A stretch of DNA of 64,000 nt. Source: Antedon mediterranea. Taxonomy: Eukaryota > Echinodermata > Crinoidea > Comatulida > Antedonidae. The first letter of the stretch is position 1, and every line of letters begins with the position of its first letter. A program made the translations under genes and the position numbers. Shown here one piece after another: positions 1 through 11,780 of this stretch. The stretch covers positions 3,794,922 through 3,858,921 of the forward strand of contig NC_092678.1 in assembly GCF_964355755.1 (NCBI RefSeq), given 5' to 3'. The notes beneath the pieces were generated by a model. The model saw only the letters and a list, made by a program, of their open reading frames with translations, made no database searches and was not told where the DNA came from.

Positions 1-376
1 GTTTTCCTGTGAAACAAAAAGATTTAATTCAAAGCAGTACACTTTTAATTAATTTACTTGGCTCTACCTCTTCTTTTAACCACAAAACAATTCAAAACTG
101 GTAGAGATATTGAGGTGTTGTTGAACTGAATATGGGCCTGTACACCAGGCAATAATAGCAGGATAGACAGATAGCTGATTTTGTGGTTACCACTTTCTTC
201 TCAACATCCTTGTCTTCACGGGGAACCTCTAACTTAATTAGAGATAATAAAGTGAATTTTAATAGGTAAATGTCAATGCTGATACTGATGTATGAAGAAA
301 AGTATTTTGTTTGGAAACAAAGTTGTAGCATTGCAACATAGCATATAATTGTCCTTTAAAATTTTCTTTATTGCAG

Positions 377-718
377 CTATTCGTGGGAAAATAATCACAA
401 AAGAAAACGTTTACCAACATGTTGAACCAACAACTAAAGCTCCAGTTGAGAACGAACCAATCCAATCAATGGTTAGATTTGCCGAACCTGTCGGATTTGG
501 TGGTGGACCAGTTGGATTTGGTGGCGGACCTGTCGGTGTTGGAAATACACCAATTGATTCCAAGAGACCAATCGCAATCAAGTACTTTGTCCGTGTTGAG
601 AAGATTTATAAGGGAAAAGACCTTATGACGGACAAAAAGGTTGAGATCATCACGCCACCAACAGATTCACTTTGTGGGGTTGTAAACTTAGAGGTCAACA
701 GTGTTTATCTTCTTTCAG
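377..718 (+). CDS. TIMP-A exon 2 (N-terminal domain core)
   Basis: 342-nt exon after the acceptor ttgcag (371-376), entered in phase 1 and left in phase 1 at donor gtaaat (719). It encodes AIRGK, then a long A-B loop containing the repeat GFGGGPV-GFGGGPV-GVGN (about 494-545), then the strand KYFVRVEKIYKG and the DSLCGVV loop whose cysteine pairs with Cys1 in the family. It is 69 nt longer than the paralogous exon of TIMP-B, and the glycine-rich part explains most of the difference. Confidence 0.88.
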
Positions 719-2062
719 GTAAATATGCTATCCTATAAAAAGAAATTAGATGCAAAACTGCATATTCACACAAAAATGGCTAATGAAATTACCTTGAATA
801 ACTACTTGTAAAAGGTTAACTGTTCGTGTTTATCTTCTATCAATTGCATTAACAAAATATCATATTACAGTATATGATATTTATAAATTAGATACAGAAC
901 TGCATATTCCTCAAATTGGCCAATAACATTAATTTAAATAATTAATGATGGCAGTAGTAAAACATGCAAAACCAAGAACAACTAATAGAATACAAAACAA
1001 TACAATATTCAAAGGAAATTATTAAAAAAAATATTTCACAAGGTCAGGGTTACTATAAAAAGTTTTTCTATGTTTTTATTAACTTTTTTCCTTGACAAGT
1101 GGTTAGAATTTATGAATAACAAAACTATGTACCTTTTATTAAATAGGTCGTAAGTGGGAGAATGACCTCCGAATAGAAACTTGTGGTTGGATCGCCAAAT
1201 ATGATGATTTATCCAGACGACAACGACAAGGTCTTAAGAAAACGTACAACAACTGTGACGATTGTCAAGTAAGTATTTAGTTTAATCATTTTTAATCCGA
1301 TTTCAAAATTTGTATCGCTTATAAAACGTTCCCTTAGAATTGACCAAACAATAAGTTGTATACCCTTTTCAAATGCATTCATTTTAAACTGTGTTACTGT
1401 ATCCCTATAGTTACTCTCCTATTCAGTTTAGCTTTATCATCCCCTGTCGGATGTAACCCTCCTCATGTGTCTGCCAATCCCATCTGTTCTGTGCTGTCCT
1501 CGCCCACGTGATGCCTGCATACTTTGTAATGTCGTCCCTCCATCTCCGTTTCTGCCTTCCCCTTTTTTTTTGTGCCAGTTCTTGGTTGCCAGTCTGTCAT
1601 ACATTTTGTCCACCTGTTGTCATCCCTTCTTGCAAGGTGTCCCGCCCAACACCATTTTGCTTCTTTTATTTTGTTTATTATATCTTTGACTTTAGTCAAT
1701 TTCCTTATTACTGTGTTTCTGATTTTGTCCCTAATTGTCACTCCAAGCCTTTCCATAGTTACTCTCCTATAGAGGACGTCAATTAATTTGTTGATATTTA
1801 GCAACAACTGGAAAATACTGTATTTTAAATTTCATTCCTAACATTTTTCTTTTTTTAGATCCAACTATGTTATGGACCATACTGCCCATCAAAACAGGAG
1901 GGTCTGTGTATGTGGGACTCTTCCGGTCTTTATGAGGATTGCGAATCAAAATATGCCCACTGTATGGAGAACAAAAAAGGAAAGTGCATTTGGAATGGAA
2001 AATCTGATTATAAAGCATGTAAAAGTAAGCGTGAAGCTGAAAAAGAAGCACGCACGCCATAG
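377..2062 (+). CDS. TIMP-like gene A, 5'-partial (exons 2-4)
   Basis: Secreted tissue-inhibitor-of-metalloproteinases family member. By family it inhibits metalloproteinases through the N-terminal domain or acts as a matrix-stiffening tensilin-like protein. Three exons join in frame: 377-718, 1147-1268 and 1859-2062, with AG acceptors and GT donors at every internal boundary (gtaaat at 719, gtaagt at 1269). Motifs seen: AIRGK at the start of exon 2 (family VIRAK), VEKIYKGKD, DSLCGVV (family SSAVCG), ETCGW, an NNCDDCQ knot and a C-terminal Cys-rich domain ending KGKCIWNG (family GSCAW). The first exon, with signal peptide and the Cys-x-Cys N-terminus, is not in the window, so exon 2 is entered in phase 1. 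Oddities are a glycine-rich repeat in the A-B loop, one extra residue in the C-x-C pair and two extra cysteines. Family assignment is firm; actual inhibitory function is inference. Confidence 0.9.
1147..1268 (+). CDS. TIMP-A exon 3
   Basis: 122-nt exon between acceptor aaatag and donor gtaagt. It encodes GRKWENDLRIETCGWIAKYD followed by a stretch ending NNCDDCQ. This matches the family segment from the fifth cysteine (LCDF in vertebrates) to the paired cysteines closing the N-domain. Length and phase are identical to TIMP-B exon 3. Confidence 0.88.
1407..1422. repeat. Target-site duplication, left copy
   Basis: ATAGTTACTCTCCTAT, identical to 1755-1770, bounding the LINE fragment. A 15-20 bp duplication is usual for LINE insertion. 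Confidence 0.6.
1423..1754 (-). mobile_element. RTE-like LINE 3' fragment in TIMP-A intron 3
   Basis: Reading the minus strand gives TIRDKIRN, then WAGHLARRDDNRWTK and TDWQPRTGTKKK, and after a frameshift in an A-run (about 1560-1572) GRQKRRWRDDITKYAG and RTAQNRWDWQTHEEG. This is the characteristic C-terminal region of endonuclease/reverse-transcriptase LINEs of the RTE type: WAGH, RW, GR-K-RW-DDI, W. The ORF is 5'-truncated and broken, so this copy is dead. The 16-bp sequence ATAGTTACTCTCCTAT lies at 1407-1422 and again at 1755-1770 and is a likely target-site duplication. Confidence 0.75.
1755..1770. repeat. Target-site duplication, right copy
   Basis: ATAGTTACTCTCCTAT, a perfect match to 1407-1422. 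The open frame runs through this copy on the minus strand, but the recognisable LINE residues lie inside the two repeats. Confidence 0.6.
1859..2062 (+). CDS. TIMP-A exon 4 (C-terminal domain and stop)
   Basis: Last exon after acceptor ttttttag, in phase 0, ending with TAG at 2060-2062. It encodes IQLCYGPYCPSKQEGLCMW, DCESKYAHC, KGKCIWNG and a basic tail with a final cysteine (KACKSKRE). The cysteine order matches the TIMP C-terminal domain plus two extra cysteines (in DCESK and KAC). The first AATAAA downstream is at 2403-2408, a possible polyadenylation signal. Confidence 0.88.
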   Translation: MQLCYGPYCPSKQEGLCMWDSSGLYEDCESKYAHCMENKKGKCIWNGKSDYKACKSKREAEKEARTP

Positions 2063-4502
2063 ATTTAAGTTTATAAACATAATCTTTTTCCTGTCTAAAG
2101 TGTTGAGTGTGACTTTTTTACAAAGTTTGTACAAATTGTATATTAAAATTAACTTTAGAATGATGGTTGTATATAAATTAAACATAAAATATATGTGATC
2201 CTCTTTAAGTAAAGATTGACTTTATAATCAACCAATGAAATAGTTAAAAATGTGCAACTCTTAAATTATTTTTTAGCTCTATTAAGATGAAAAATGAGTT
2301 GTTGAAGAGAAGCTGATTATTAAATTAATTATAGTTTAGTAACTCGAAAAAGATATTTATGGTTTATTAAAAAAAAGATTGTTATTTTAACAACGAGGAG
2401 GGAATAAAATTCCAAAGATTATGTAAATTCATGACTACAAGTTTTTTTATTTTAAAATCTCTGAATTATGAAATTTCATTATAAAACTCTGTGGGGACAA
2501 AAGTGCACAATGATGTTACCTAATAAGGTGTCTTTCTTAAAAGGCGTGTGTTAACGAAATAAGGTTTTATTTAGGTATAATAAGGTCAACACATCATTTC
2601 AAGTTCTATAAATCACACATTTTAAATTCCTAAGGAGGAGAATCTTAACAGCTAGAATATTATATAAGATTGATTAAAACTGAAATACTTTACTAAAAAA
2701 GAGGAAGCAGTCGAAAGTGAGTCATAATTTATATGACATAAGCTGTCACAAAAAAGCTGAAATAAAACCCCTCAAAAATGTATAAAATTTAATAAATTTA
2801 AAATGGCAAAATGTTTATATTTCAATCTTCAACAAAAAACCATGGCGTTTAACAAATTCACATTTCTTTTTCAAATGAATTCCTTATCCATGTCTATATT
2901 ATTGTCAATGCCAATATATCTTTTTTCTGAAACTTAATAATGAAATAGAATGAAATACCAGAAAAATGTAACTAGAATAGCACACAAAGAGAGAAATGGA
3001 AATTTCTGACCAATATGATGAGCTAACAACAAACGCCAAATTTAAAATCACAATTAAATAGTAACACGTGCAATTTGTGATACAATATTATATTTTCTTA
3101 TCATAAGCTTATTACGAATCATTACAGACATAAATAAATCATATCAAATCATCTGACTTGCTCAAAAGTAATTGTTTCTTGATCCTGGAGCGTAATTCCT
3201 GTATTACAGTCCAATAAGGAAATGAATCGGTTTGCTTTTAAGACCTCGTACATGAAGTGGTGATGACCAAACATGGAACATAGAACCTACTTGACTTTAC
3301 ACCAATAATCCCAAGTGACACTATAACAAACTATTGTAATTGTTGTCTCGTAATAACTGTCATTTACATATGCTAAAGTACTTTATTTTAAGACATAATA
3401 AGCTAATCTAATCATCTAAAAATTTATTCTTTTAGAGAACAAAAACATTTTCAATCAAAACAGACAACAATAGGACCTCTGCTAAATTATCTATGTACAG
3501 AAACCATAGATTTTTAACAATAGAAACCTCTTTAACTAGAAGATAAGAAACAGAAAAGGCCACATTTACCATTTGATTGCAAACTGCCTTCGCCTATTTT
3601 TTCCACATAATTTTTTTATTTGCATCCTATTCTTTTTTAGCACACGCAAAGGTAAACTGGAGAATGTCGTATCTTAGAAATCATATGCATCTTTACATTT
3701 TTTCCTTGATTGAAGCCAATATTTTAAGGGTTAACTGCTACAAAATAAATTAGAACGAATGAGTCAACAAATCACGAGACAAACGATTCTGTCTGCGAAA
3801 TCTACTTCGTGCAGTTTACAAACCTTTCTAATAAAACAATACATTGTCAACGATTTTTTCAGCAATCTCACGATCGAAGTTGGCAAGATTAACTAACTTC
3901 TTAGATATTAAACAAGAAATCTTAAAATCTAATCAGCTATAATAAGACATTTGATTAAAAGCCAGGTGTTATGTTACGAATAATCTGATACAGGTCCTAG
4001 GGGGATGACGATGACAGGTGTCATTTATGCAAATGAACCAAGGGTATTTAGAGTCACCTAATTTCGAGAACCTACGAGAATACACGCTTCTTCTGTTTTG
4101 TTAAACTCTACACGTAAGGATTTATTTCAATGAAATATGTAACATTGGAGAAGTTTGTAACATTAGATCATGATACTTTGTTACTGTACATTTCACAGAA
4201 ATAATGAATGCTGTAAGATGATTAGATTAAATGATTGTCGCTTTTTGAATAGTTTTCAAGTTAATATGTGTTAGTATGCATCAAGTATACAGTAGACCTT
4301 ATACATGCATACAACTATTCAGATTAAAACAATTTTGCTACAAACACAAATCAGAGAAAAGAGCCTGGAGAAGGAAAATTGTCAAACCTTCGACTTTCTA
4401 CATCAGCGACAACTGCAGCAGACACTGCCACGCCAACATTGGCCTTGGTAGGCCACAAACGACAGTGCAAAATTTGACAGTTATTTGTTATGATTGAGGA
4501 GG
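2063..4502. other. TIMP-A 3' flank and intergenic DNA
   Basis: TIMP-A 3' UTR probably runs to shortly after 2403. The rest is AT-rich with no exon-like or element-like sequence that I recognise. Confidence 0.5.
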
Positions 4503-4687
4503 CACAACCACATATCTCATAAAAAACCATTTTAAAATACAAACCAAAGATTGACAGAGGCCTTTATAAGCACACAACCACGTATCTCATAAAACCATTT
4601 AAAAATACAAATCACAGATTGACAGAGGCCTTTATAAGGACACAACCACCTATCTCATAAAAACCATTTTAAAATACAAACCACAAA
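4503..4687. repeat. Tandem repeat, about 69 bp, 2.7 copies
   Basis: Units begin CACAACCA at 4503, 4573 and 4641 and share TATCTCATAAAA, CCATTT and TTGACAGAGGCCTTTATAAG. Copies differ at a few positions. Confidence 0.85.
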
Positions 4688-5761
4688 CTCATGTGACCAT
4701 TCACAGATCCCGCACGACTCTTCCCGGCAAAATATCCCAATTACTTTTCGCATTTTGAACACATGGTGTATGATGTAAGAGTTTTTAGACTTATCTGAAG
4801 CTATTAACCTAATTAGGCAAAGCAACATCTTTACCAGGACTTATAGTATCACTTAAGTACGTCTGTAAACTTAAGATATTCTGACCAATTATGTAACAAC
4901 TTGAAACTTTGCCAAATTTTTCTAAAAATACAAATTATGAATGAAAGATCAATTGTTTTTAACACGTTTACCTTGACCTTTCAATAAGGTGTTTCAATCG
5001 TTTTTTTAATTAGTTTTTTAATAGAATTTGGGAAATGTTATTATTTTTTTGTTTTTGGGATTATATTTTTTTATTCATTTCCACGGATTTCAGATTTTTT
5101 ACTTGTGGACAACTATTACAAAACTAATTAATAAAGCATTTAGAAGATGGTATTGTCAAATAATTTGTTTCCTTGTTTTTTGGGTTATTTTTTTTATTCA
5201 TTTTAAATTCCTAAGTCTACGTCAATATGTGCAAAACAAACCATGGAACAAAGGCTAGAAATTATACTTATAAAGCTAGACATACTTATAAGGCTAGAAA
5301 TTTGAAAACTGCAGGCATATAATATTTTATTTTAAAGTAAAGAAAAACTATCAATGTATTATCAATTTCTTAATATAAACAATATAATACTACTATGGAA
5401 TAGAAACAATGATTTAATTTTGTAACTAATCACCGCACAGAATTCTTGAAACCTCTTCACAATTGAAGATAAGCGTCTAGGCACATTATTAAAAAATGAG
5501 AAATGACGCAAAACCACAGCAATGCACAACTTCCCACTTCAGGGGCAACGACAAATTAATGAATGCCCATTAGAGAGGTGTACAATCCTATTGTTTAATG
5601 CTGAATGTCTGTGTTACTACAGAAAGAAACTGTGGATTGATGTGACGGGAGAGGGTTAATAAATGGATGACTCATATTTGCAGAAAAAATGGAGAATGAA
5701 ATATAAGCTGTCTCAAATATGTTAAAATGTTGGTTAAAGATGCTCGGATGGATGCCAGAAA

Positions 5762-5866
5762 GAAATCTAGGGGAAGACAGATATAAATGTAGGGGAAGAA
5801 AGGGGATCCAGGGATTAACAGACAGGGATCTAGGGGCTGACAAGCAGGGATCCAGGGGCTAACATT
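5762..5866. repeat. Short degenerate tandem repeat, about 23 bp
   Basis: Variants of GGGATCCAGGGGCTAACA recur from 5803 to 5866, preceded by two looser TAGGGGAAGA copies. Three clear units. Confidence 0.6.
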
Positions 5867-6892
5867 CTATCAAGATCAATCTTCCATGGTAGAATTCTTG
5901 TTCGTCACATTGTTCGTGACTGGGAGATGTCTTAGAACTGTGAAACCATTTGTATTTTAAGGCCAACTTTGAGTATTGCTGTTTAATATAGCTGCTTAAC
6001 TTTTCCTTCACCTCCCTTTTTTAGAAAATAAAATAATCTGATAAATCTATTATTTTCTTGGTTCGACCTTAATAAGGTAGTTGAAAAATTCAAAAATATT
6101 ACTGAATTTAAAAAAAAAGTAGGTTATGAACAAGTATGATTGTTGAGATAAAAATGTTTTCATGTATCATGATCTTAAGATGTTACTAAAAAAAAAGATG
6201 ATATCTTGAGGGGTCAGATCAATTGACAGAACACCTGTTAACGAGGTTGTTGTTGCCAAAACATGGAAAACACATTGAATGATGTAGTGTTGCAAGTCAA
6301 AATTACATTCCATTGGCATAATACACTGATTGTTGGAAGAAACTTTGTCATGATGATCAAAGCACGTTTTCATGAGTGTAATGCATAAATTAATCAGTTA
6401 TCGCAGTTTGTTCAACTTTGTTGTACAGAAATATAACCATATATGGGCATAGGATGTTGAAACTATAATGTTTAGACGGATTTTGTTATTTATACAATTA
6501 TATTGGCAGTACAATCACACACACACAAATAGTAAGGAATTATAACATTGGCAATTATTTGAACTCCACACACCTTTTCTATGTGAACTATATATACTAA
6601 ATATCTACATTCAGAATGAACCATTATAACTTGATTTATTGAAATTTAATGAAAGCAGAATGTATATATCCAGAATCAAAAGAAATTCAATTACATATCT
6701 CAATGACTTTCCATCTAATTTCTGCAATGTAATCTACTGCGTCTCTTGTATTACATTTGTAAAATCTAGGTTGGACTATTATTGTAAAAAATGGCTGAAT
6801 TAATGATAATACTATAACTATCAGAGAGATGCATGCATAATAATTCAATTACAATTCTTCTAATTTAGGCCTACAACAAAGGGAGGTGAAAT
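5867..6892. other. Intergenic DNA, nothing recognised
   Basis: AT-rich, no long frames on either strand. It contains a short (AC)n run near 6520. Confidence 0.4.
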
Positions 6893-7087
6893 AGTGAAGC
6901 GAGAGAGATTGAATGGACATCAGAATGGTACACCAAGAGTAGCTCCACTGAAAGCAAGAGAAGAGTGGGAAGACCAAAAGAAAACTGGAGAAGAACGATG
7001 GAAAGGAACAAGTTAGGGTACGGGATATGGAAAGAAGCAACGACCGCAGCACAAGGGAAGCATGGAGAACAGGAGTGCCCTATCTTC
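6893..7087 (+). mobile_element. LINE 3' ORF fragment (GRPKENWRR tail)
   Basis: The + frame that includes 6893 reads EIEWTSEWYTKSS, then KRRVGRPKENWRRTMERN, YGIWKEATTAAQGK and a short end ECPIFMC. The order GRPK-x-x-W-R-R-T-x-E followed by W-x-E-A-x-x-A-A is the conserved C-terminal tail of many non-LTR retrotransposon polyproteins. No reverse-transcriptase core is present upstream, so this is a strongly 5'-truncated copy. A short A-run follows (7094-7101). Confidence 0.7.
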
Positions 7088-7101
7088 ATGTGTAAAAAAA
7101 A

Positions 7102-9779
7102 TATAAAATTAATGAAAATGAAAATCTTTCTGTTAGAAATAAATAAACTCTGTATAATAAAATATCTTATTATGGCCCTTCTTCAAATACTAGGCCTAAT
7201 TGTACTGTACATTATTTACTTTCTATTCTGTGAAATCATTGATTTCTTCAACACTGCCCTCTAGAATAAACATTTCATTTATTATTTAGACCAAAGCTGG
7301 CAGTATGTCTAGTGTACATGGTTCCCTTTAAGAAAAAGCAAGGAAATGGCAATCTTTCAGCCTCCATTGCTTCAAATCTAGTCCAACATCAAAGTTTTGT
7401 TTTTGAATTTTATTATGTAACCATGAGACATTATTTAAGGAAAAAAGCTAGATAAGTTATGGAAATAGAACTAGAGAATACAGATCTCGGCTAATTATTC
7501 CAACAATCGATAATAAATGAGTGAAACCTAGGCAAAGCATCAAATTTACATTTAAATTGTTTTTAGAAACACTTTACACATAGCCACACATAGACACTAA
7601 AAAAGTGGTAAATATTACCCGAATTGATCTTCAATTTCTGGAGAAAAAACTTTGTTTATTGTCCTAATTCTAACTTCTTTTGTATAAAAGCACAAGAAGT
7701 TCTTTGGTAGGCCTAGAATTCTGCATCCATTTCGAAAATTGAAACCAAACATTCTCATGTAGTTTATAAGTGACCTTAAAACATAACACGCACAGGAATT
7801 TTAATGGTAATTTCTATAGATATTTACATATATTTATATTTCTTTTAATCCATAACAACTTGTCAGACACTCTGTCTCGATTTGTTACAACATGTTGGAA
7901 TTTTTCATTTCTTTTTATTCATAATTTAAAATCACACATCAATACTAGAAAAATAAATTAAGTTTAATTGATTAAAGTAATCTGGTTAATACTTATTTGA
8001 CAGTGATTTAAAAATCGTTAATTTCATATTTTCGTGCATATGTAGAAACTAAAAAGTTAATCCAAACATATTAGGGGGCTTTTGATTTGCGAAGACCTAC
8101 GTTAGGTCATGTTAATTCATTGTGCGCAATCTTTACTATATCTTTACTCAACACAGTTTTGGTGGTTTCAAAATCCAGTTGATAACCATTGACACATCTA
8201 TGCGTAGATCGACCCAAATCGCCCCTAAGTCTAAGCCCCTAAATATATACACATATATATGCTCTTGTAATTTGTATCAAAAATATCAAAAAGAAGATTA
8301 TGAAACACAACCCAATGTTATTCACCTACACCATCAATAATCACTGTCTTATGTATGTGTCTGAATACATTGAATATAATGAATAATAATATATTCATTC
8401 CTACGAACACAGGGCTTAAGGGGTAACTGTCTCCCTGATCTCACATGGGACTGCCAGAATGGCGTCACATGGTTTAAAGTGAATTAAGATCACTAATGGG
8501 TAACTACGAATCTAGCTTTGAAGAAATGCTCTTTCATAATTAGAATCAATCTCTACATCAGAATAACAACTTCATTTAAAATTCATTGGTTTACATATCA
8601 ACCCGTCATGCTATAACAAAATATTCACACTTTTTCGTATATACATATGTTTAGGTACGATACATGAAGATATAAAATTAAATGATGCTTACATTGGTCT
8701 ACACCAAAGATTTGTTGTTTTGCAGGCTCTAAAATTCGACAACATTCCTGGTTTTTCCTCGTGCTCCTGGCAAAAACCGGACATATATGTCAACAATTAT
8801 TAAGAAAGTTTGAGGGACATGAAATCTGAACACAAAATACCCAGAATTCAAAGAGCACAAGTTCAATTTAGCAAATGATTACAGGGTAATTAGAGTCACA
8901 TTGAAATAAATCATTCTTAAAATGAATATATTTCTACAGTACCTCCAAATTACTAGATCAATAGATAATCATCCAAGTTTCTTTAATTGCTTTCACATCG
9001 GCAAGTTTTTGCCAAAAGATAAGAAGATCATATGTATGGTAATAATTAATTAGTTCGATATTAGTTTTAGAAAATTTCTCCTACCATAATTACTACTACT
9101 AAAAAAAACTGATGACCATCATCATCAAGCGGACACATCTGAAGTTCACAATGCCATGCCATAGTTCTTTGAAAAATGGGATGAATTTAGCAAAAAACAC
9201 CTTTCTTCACTAACTTTAGATTCATCTGAGGTCTATTACAAGTGTCCAAACAAATCTGCAGTTACTACTACTTATACAAAGTGTTCTCCTATCGTTCTAC
9301 TAATCACCTTGATCAGTTTCTATATTTAGCAACAAATTAATGTTGGTGAATAGACAAGTCGATAATTCACTGTATCTTCAGGTTCATTACTGGTGTTAGT
9401 ATAAAATTTATCTACAGAATAAATTGTTTTATAATTATTTGCAGATGAAAGAGCTACTCAATTATTATGAATGTTCAAACGCTGAGGTTTAGTTTAAGAG
9501 ATCAATTAGTAAAGATGAGTGTAGATTTAAAGAAACATGACAATTTTGATTTACAAGAATGAGAAAAGGAAAAACATCAAAAAGTTTAGAGGTATAACCA
9601 TAAAGAAAAACAGGCAAGCCTAAATAGCCCCCTCTATTGGCTGATTATTGTTTTAAACTTTTTTTATTGAATGCCTAACTGACACTAAAAGCGTTCCAAC
9701 ATACCAACAAAAAAAAGTAAATTTAAAGAAAAAAAACATGTAAAAGAAATGAAGAAGAATACAAATAGAATGAATGAAC
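7102..9779. other. Intergenic DNA, nothing recognised
   Basis: No coding region, RNA gene or clear repeat seen. Open frames here are short and compositionally like the background. Confidence 0.4.
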
Positions 9780-9916
9780 AACTGAAAGGAAGCAGGAAGA
9801 AGACGAGGAAGACAAATAAGAACTTTATTCTGGACAATAACTAAAGAGGAAATGGAAAATGCTTTAGGAGGGTTATATTAAGCAGTGGATCACATAACCA
9901 GATGGTGATGTCATTG
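9780..9916 (+). mobile_element. Degenerate LINE C-terminal tail
   Basis: One + frame reads EAGRRRGRQIRTLFWTITKE, then after a stop AVDHITRW. This fits the closing segment of LINE polyproteins (GR-x-R-GRQ-R-T-W, then A-x-DR/H-x-x-RW). The alignment is short and from memory of the family, so the call is tentative. Confidence 0.4.
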
Positions 9917-10246
9917 TTATAGTACAAATTACAATAGAAGTGGTTAGGTTTTGCTCAACTGAACTGGCTGATTTTCGCTGATCTTACAAAGTAACTAGAA
10001 AAGATGCCCAAGGTGTTACGCTTGCAACAGGACTTGATACACTCTCATATGTGAATAAAAAAACATGTTTGTTACCTACCTATATGTTAACTATCTTCAC
10101 CTTTCTAAAAGCATAAAAACTTCATAGATAGAAAAATAAAATGGGAATAACAACATTTTAAGTAAAGATAGCAAATAATTTATTTGCTGAAGAATTGTCA
10201 CAACAGTGTGTTAATGATGTCTTACAGTATCCATGTTTCGATAGTT

Positions 10247-10347
10247 GCTACCACCCATCTGTTAATATAATATCATACTGACCGGGCCTGTAATTAAAGC
10301 TGTCGTGTGCGTGTTTGGTCAGAATTTGACAACAGCGGGGTGGTAGC
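10247..10347. repeat. Imperfect inverted repeat (MITE candidate)
   Basis: GCTACCACCC at 10247-10256 is answered by GGGTGGTAGC at 10338-10347, and CTGACC near 10278 by GGTCAG near 10318. The spacer does not pair well. No target duplication found. Confidence 0.45.
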
Positions 10348-11512
10348 TTCAGGCTACAAACTTAGCCCAGGTGCAAGACGCGTTATGAACCTATATCCTG
10401 ATGTGAGCATGACAAGGATATTGAGTAAACCAAATAATCATAACAAGTTTGACATCAAAGACAAATAAGCAAGTACTTCAGTGTAGTTCACAAAGTTGAC
10501 TTTGAAGATTAACTGAAAATTAACAATTAATGTTTCACTGAAATGATGCTAATTCAATAATAAATGCTACAAAGCATAGATGAAATTGCTCCAATAACAT
10601 TATGGAATATTATTTAACAAAGGTAGAGAGTTATGGAGTTAAGTACGCAGCTAAAAACTTAGAAAAAGGTCGGCAAACATACCTCACAGAATAATATAAA
10701 ACATAATTTTTTGATGAGGTTCGACAAAGTCATGATAAAGCAAACTTAAGTGTGCAACAACAAAGAAACAGTTGTGTTGTGTATTACATGGAAACAGGTC
10801 GCCCAACAGGCATCTACCTGGTTAAATAAAAACATAGAGTGCAGAGTGGAATTTTAAAAGCTTTAGGTAACATTAAGTAGTTGTACTCAACTGAATTCTT
10901 TAAGCTATCAATTTAAACAGCTTCTGGCGAGGGGTAGGCCTAATAATTGTAATATAAACAAACACAAACAATTGTAACAACAAATAAACGTTCGTTATTT
11001 CTCTTAAAAACATCCGAGGGTGGTTACTATGAGAAAACTATCAGGGAATATTTATTTAGTGGACAAGAAAACAAAGCATGCTAAATCAAACTTTCTCTTA
11101 TTCTCTAAAAGTACCGGTGGAATTGGATAAAATAGAATGAAATAATCACATACAGTCATTAAAAAATATAAAGATTCTTTACACTATTTTATTTTCAATA
11201 GAGTACAAGCAGCTTTCATTATGCGATGACTAAGAAATCTTTTAGAAGGCTTAAAGTAAAATGATTAAAAAATTGATTATGCACATAATAGTGGAAGGTT
11301 TGGTAGATTAAAAACACATAACCTGAGCTTAGCAATAATCCTAGCACTTATGATTCTATTGAAATAATTACACATAGTTAATTTACTTCATGATTGATGC
11401 AAATTGCACTGTCAGCAGTCAATAAATTGAAGTCATTATGGAATGCGATATATACAATTTATGAGAATGGACACTTAAGTCATGCCCAAGTTGATAAGTG
11501 TTTGGTGTGAAA

Positions 11513-11780
11513 ATGTACAGCGAATGTCCACACTAGGTACTGACCTGGGTACTGACTTAGTGTGATGTACAGAGAACGTTCACACTAGGTTCTGACTTAG
11601 TGGGATGTACAGAGAACGTCCACACTAGGTACTGACTTAGTGTGATGTATAGGGAATGTCCACACTAGGTACTGGCTTAGTGTGATATACAGAGAATGTC
11701 CACACTAGGTACTGACTTATTGCAATGTACAGAGAATGTCCACACTAGGTACCGACTTAGTGCGATGCACTGAGAACAAC
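11513..11780. repeat. 40-bp tandem repeat, 6 copies
   Basis: Units starting CACACTAGGT lie at 11529, 11581, 11621, 11661, 11701 and 11741: exactly 40 bp apart except the first, which carries a 12-bp internal duplication (TGACCTGGGTAC). Each unit contains CTGACTTAGTG and TGTACAGAGAA. Noncoding. Confidence 0.92.

Noticed and set aside
349-376. ATG at 349 as the start of TIMP-A
   Set aside because: It lies before the splice acceptor at 371-376; the family needs a signal peptide and Cys-x-Cys start, so this is intron sequence.
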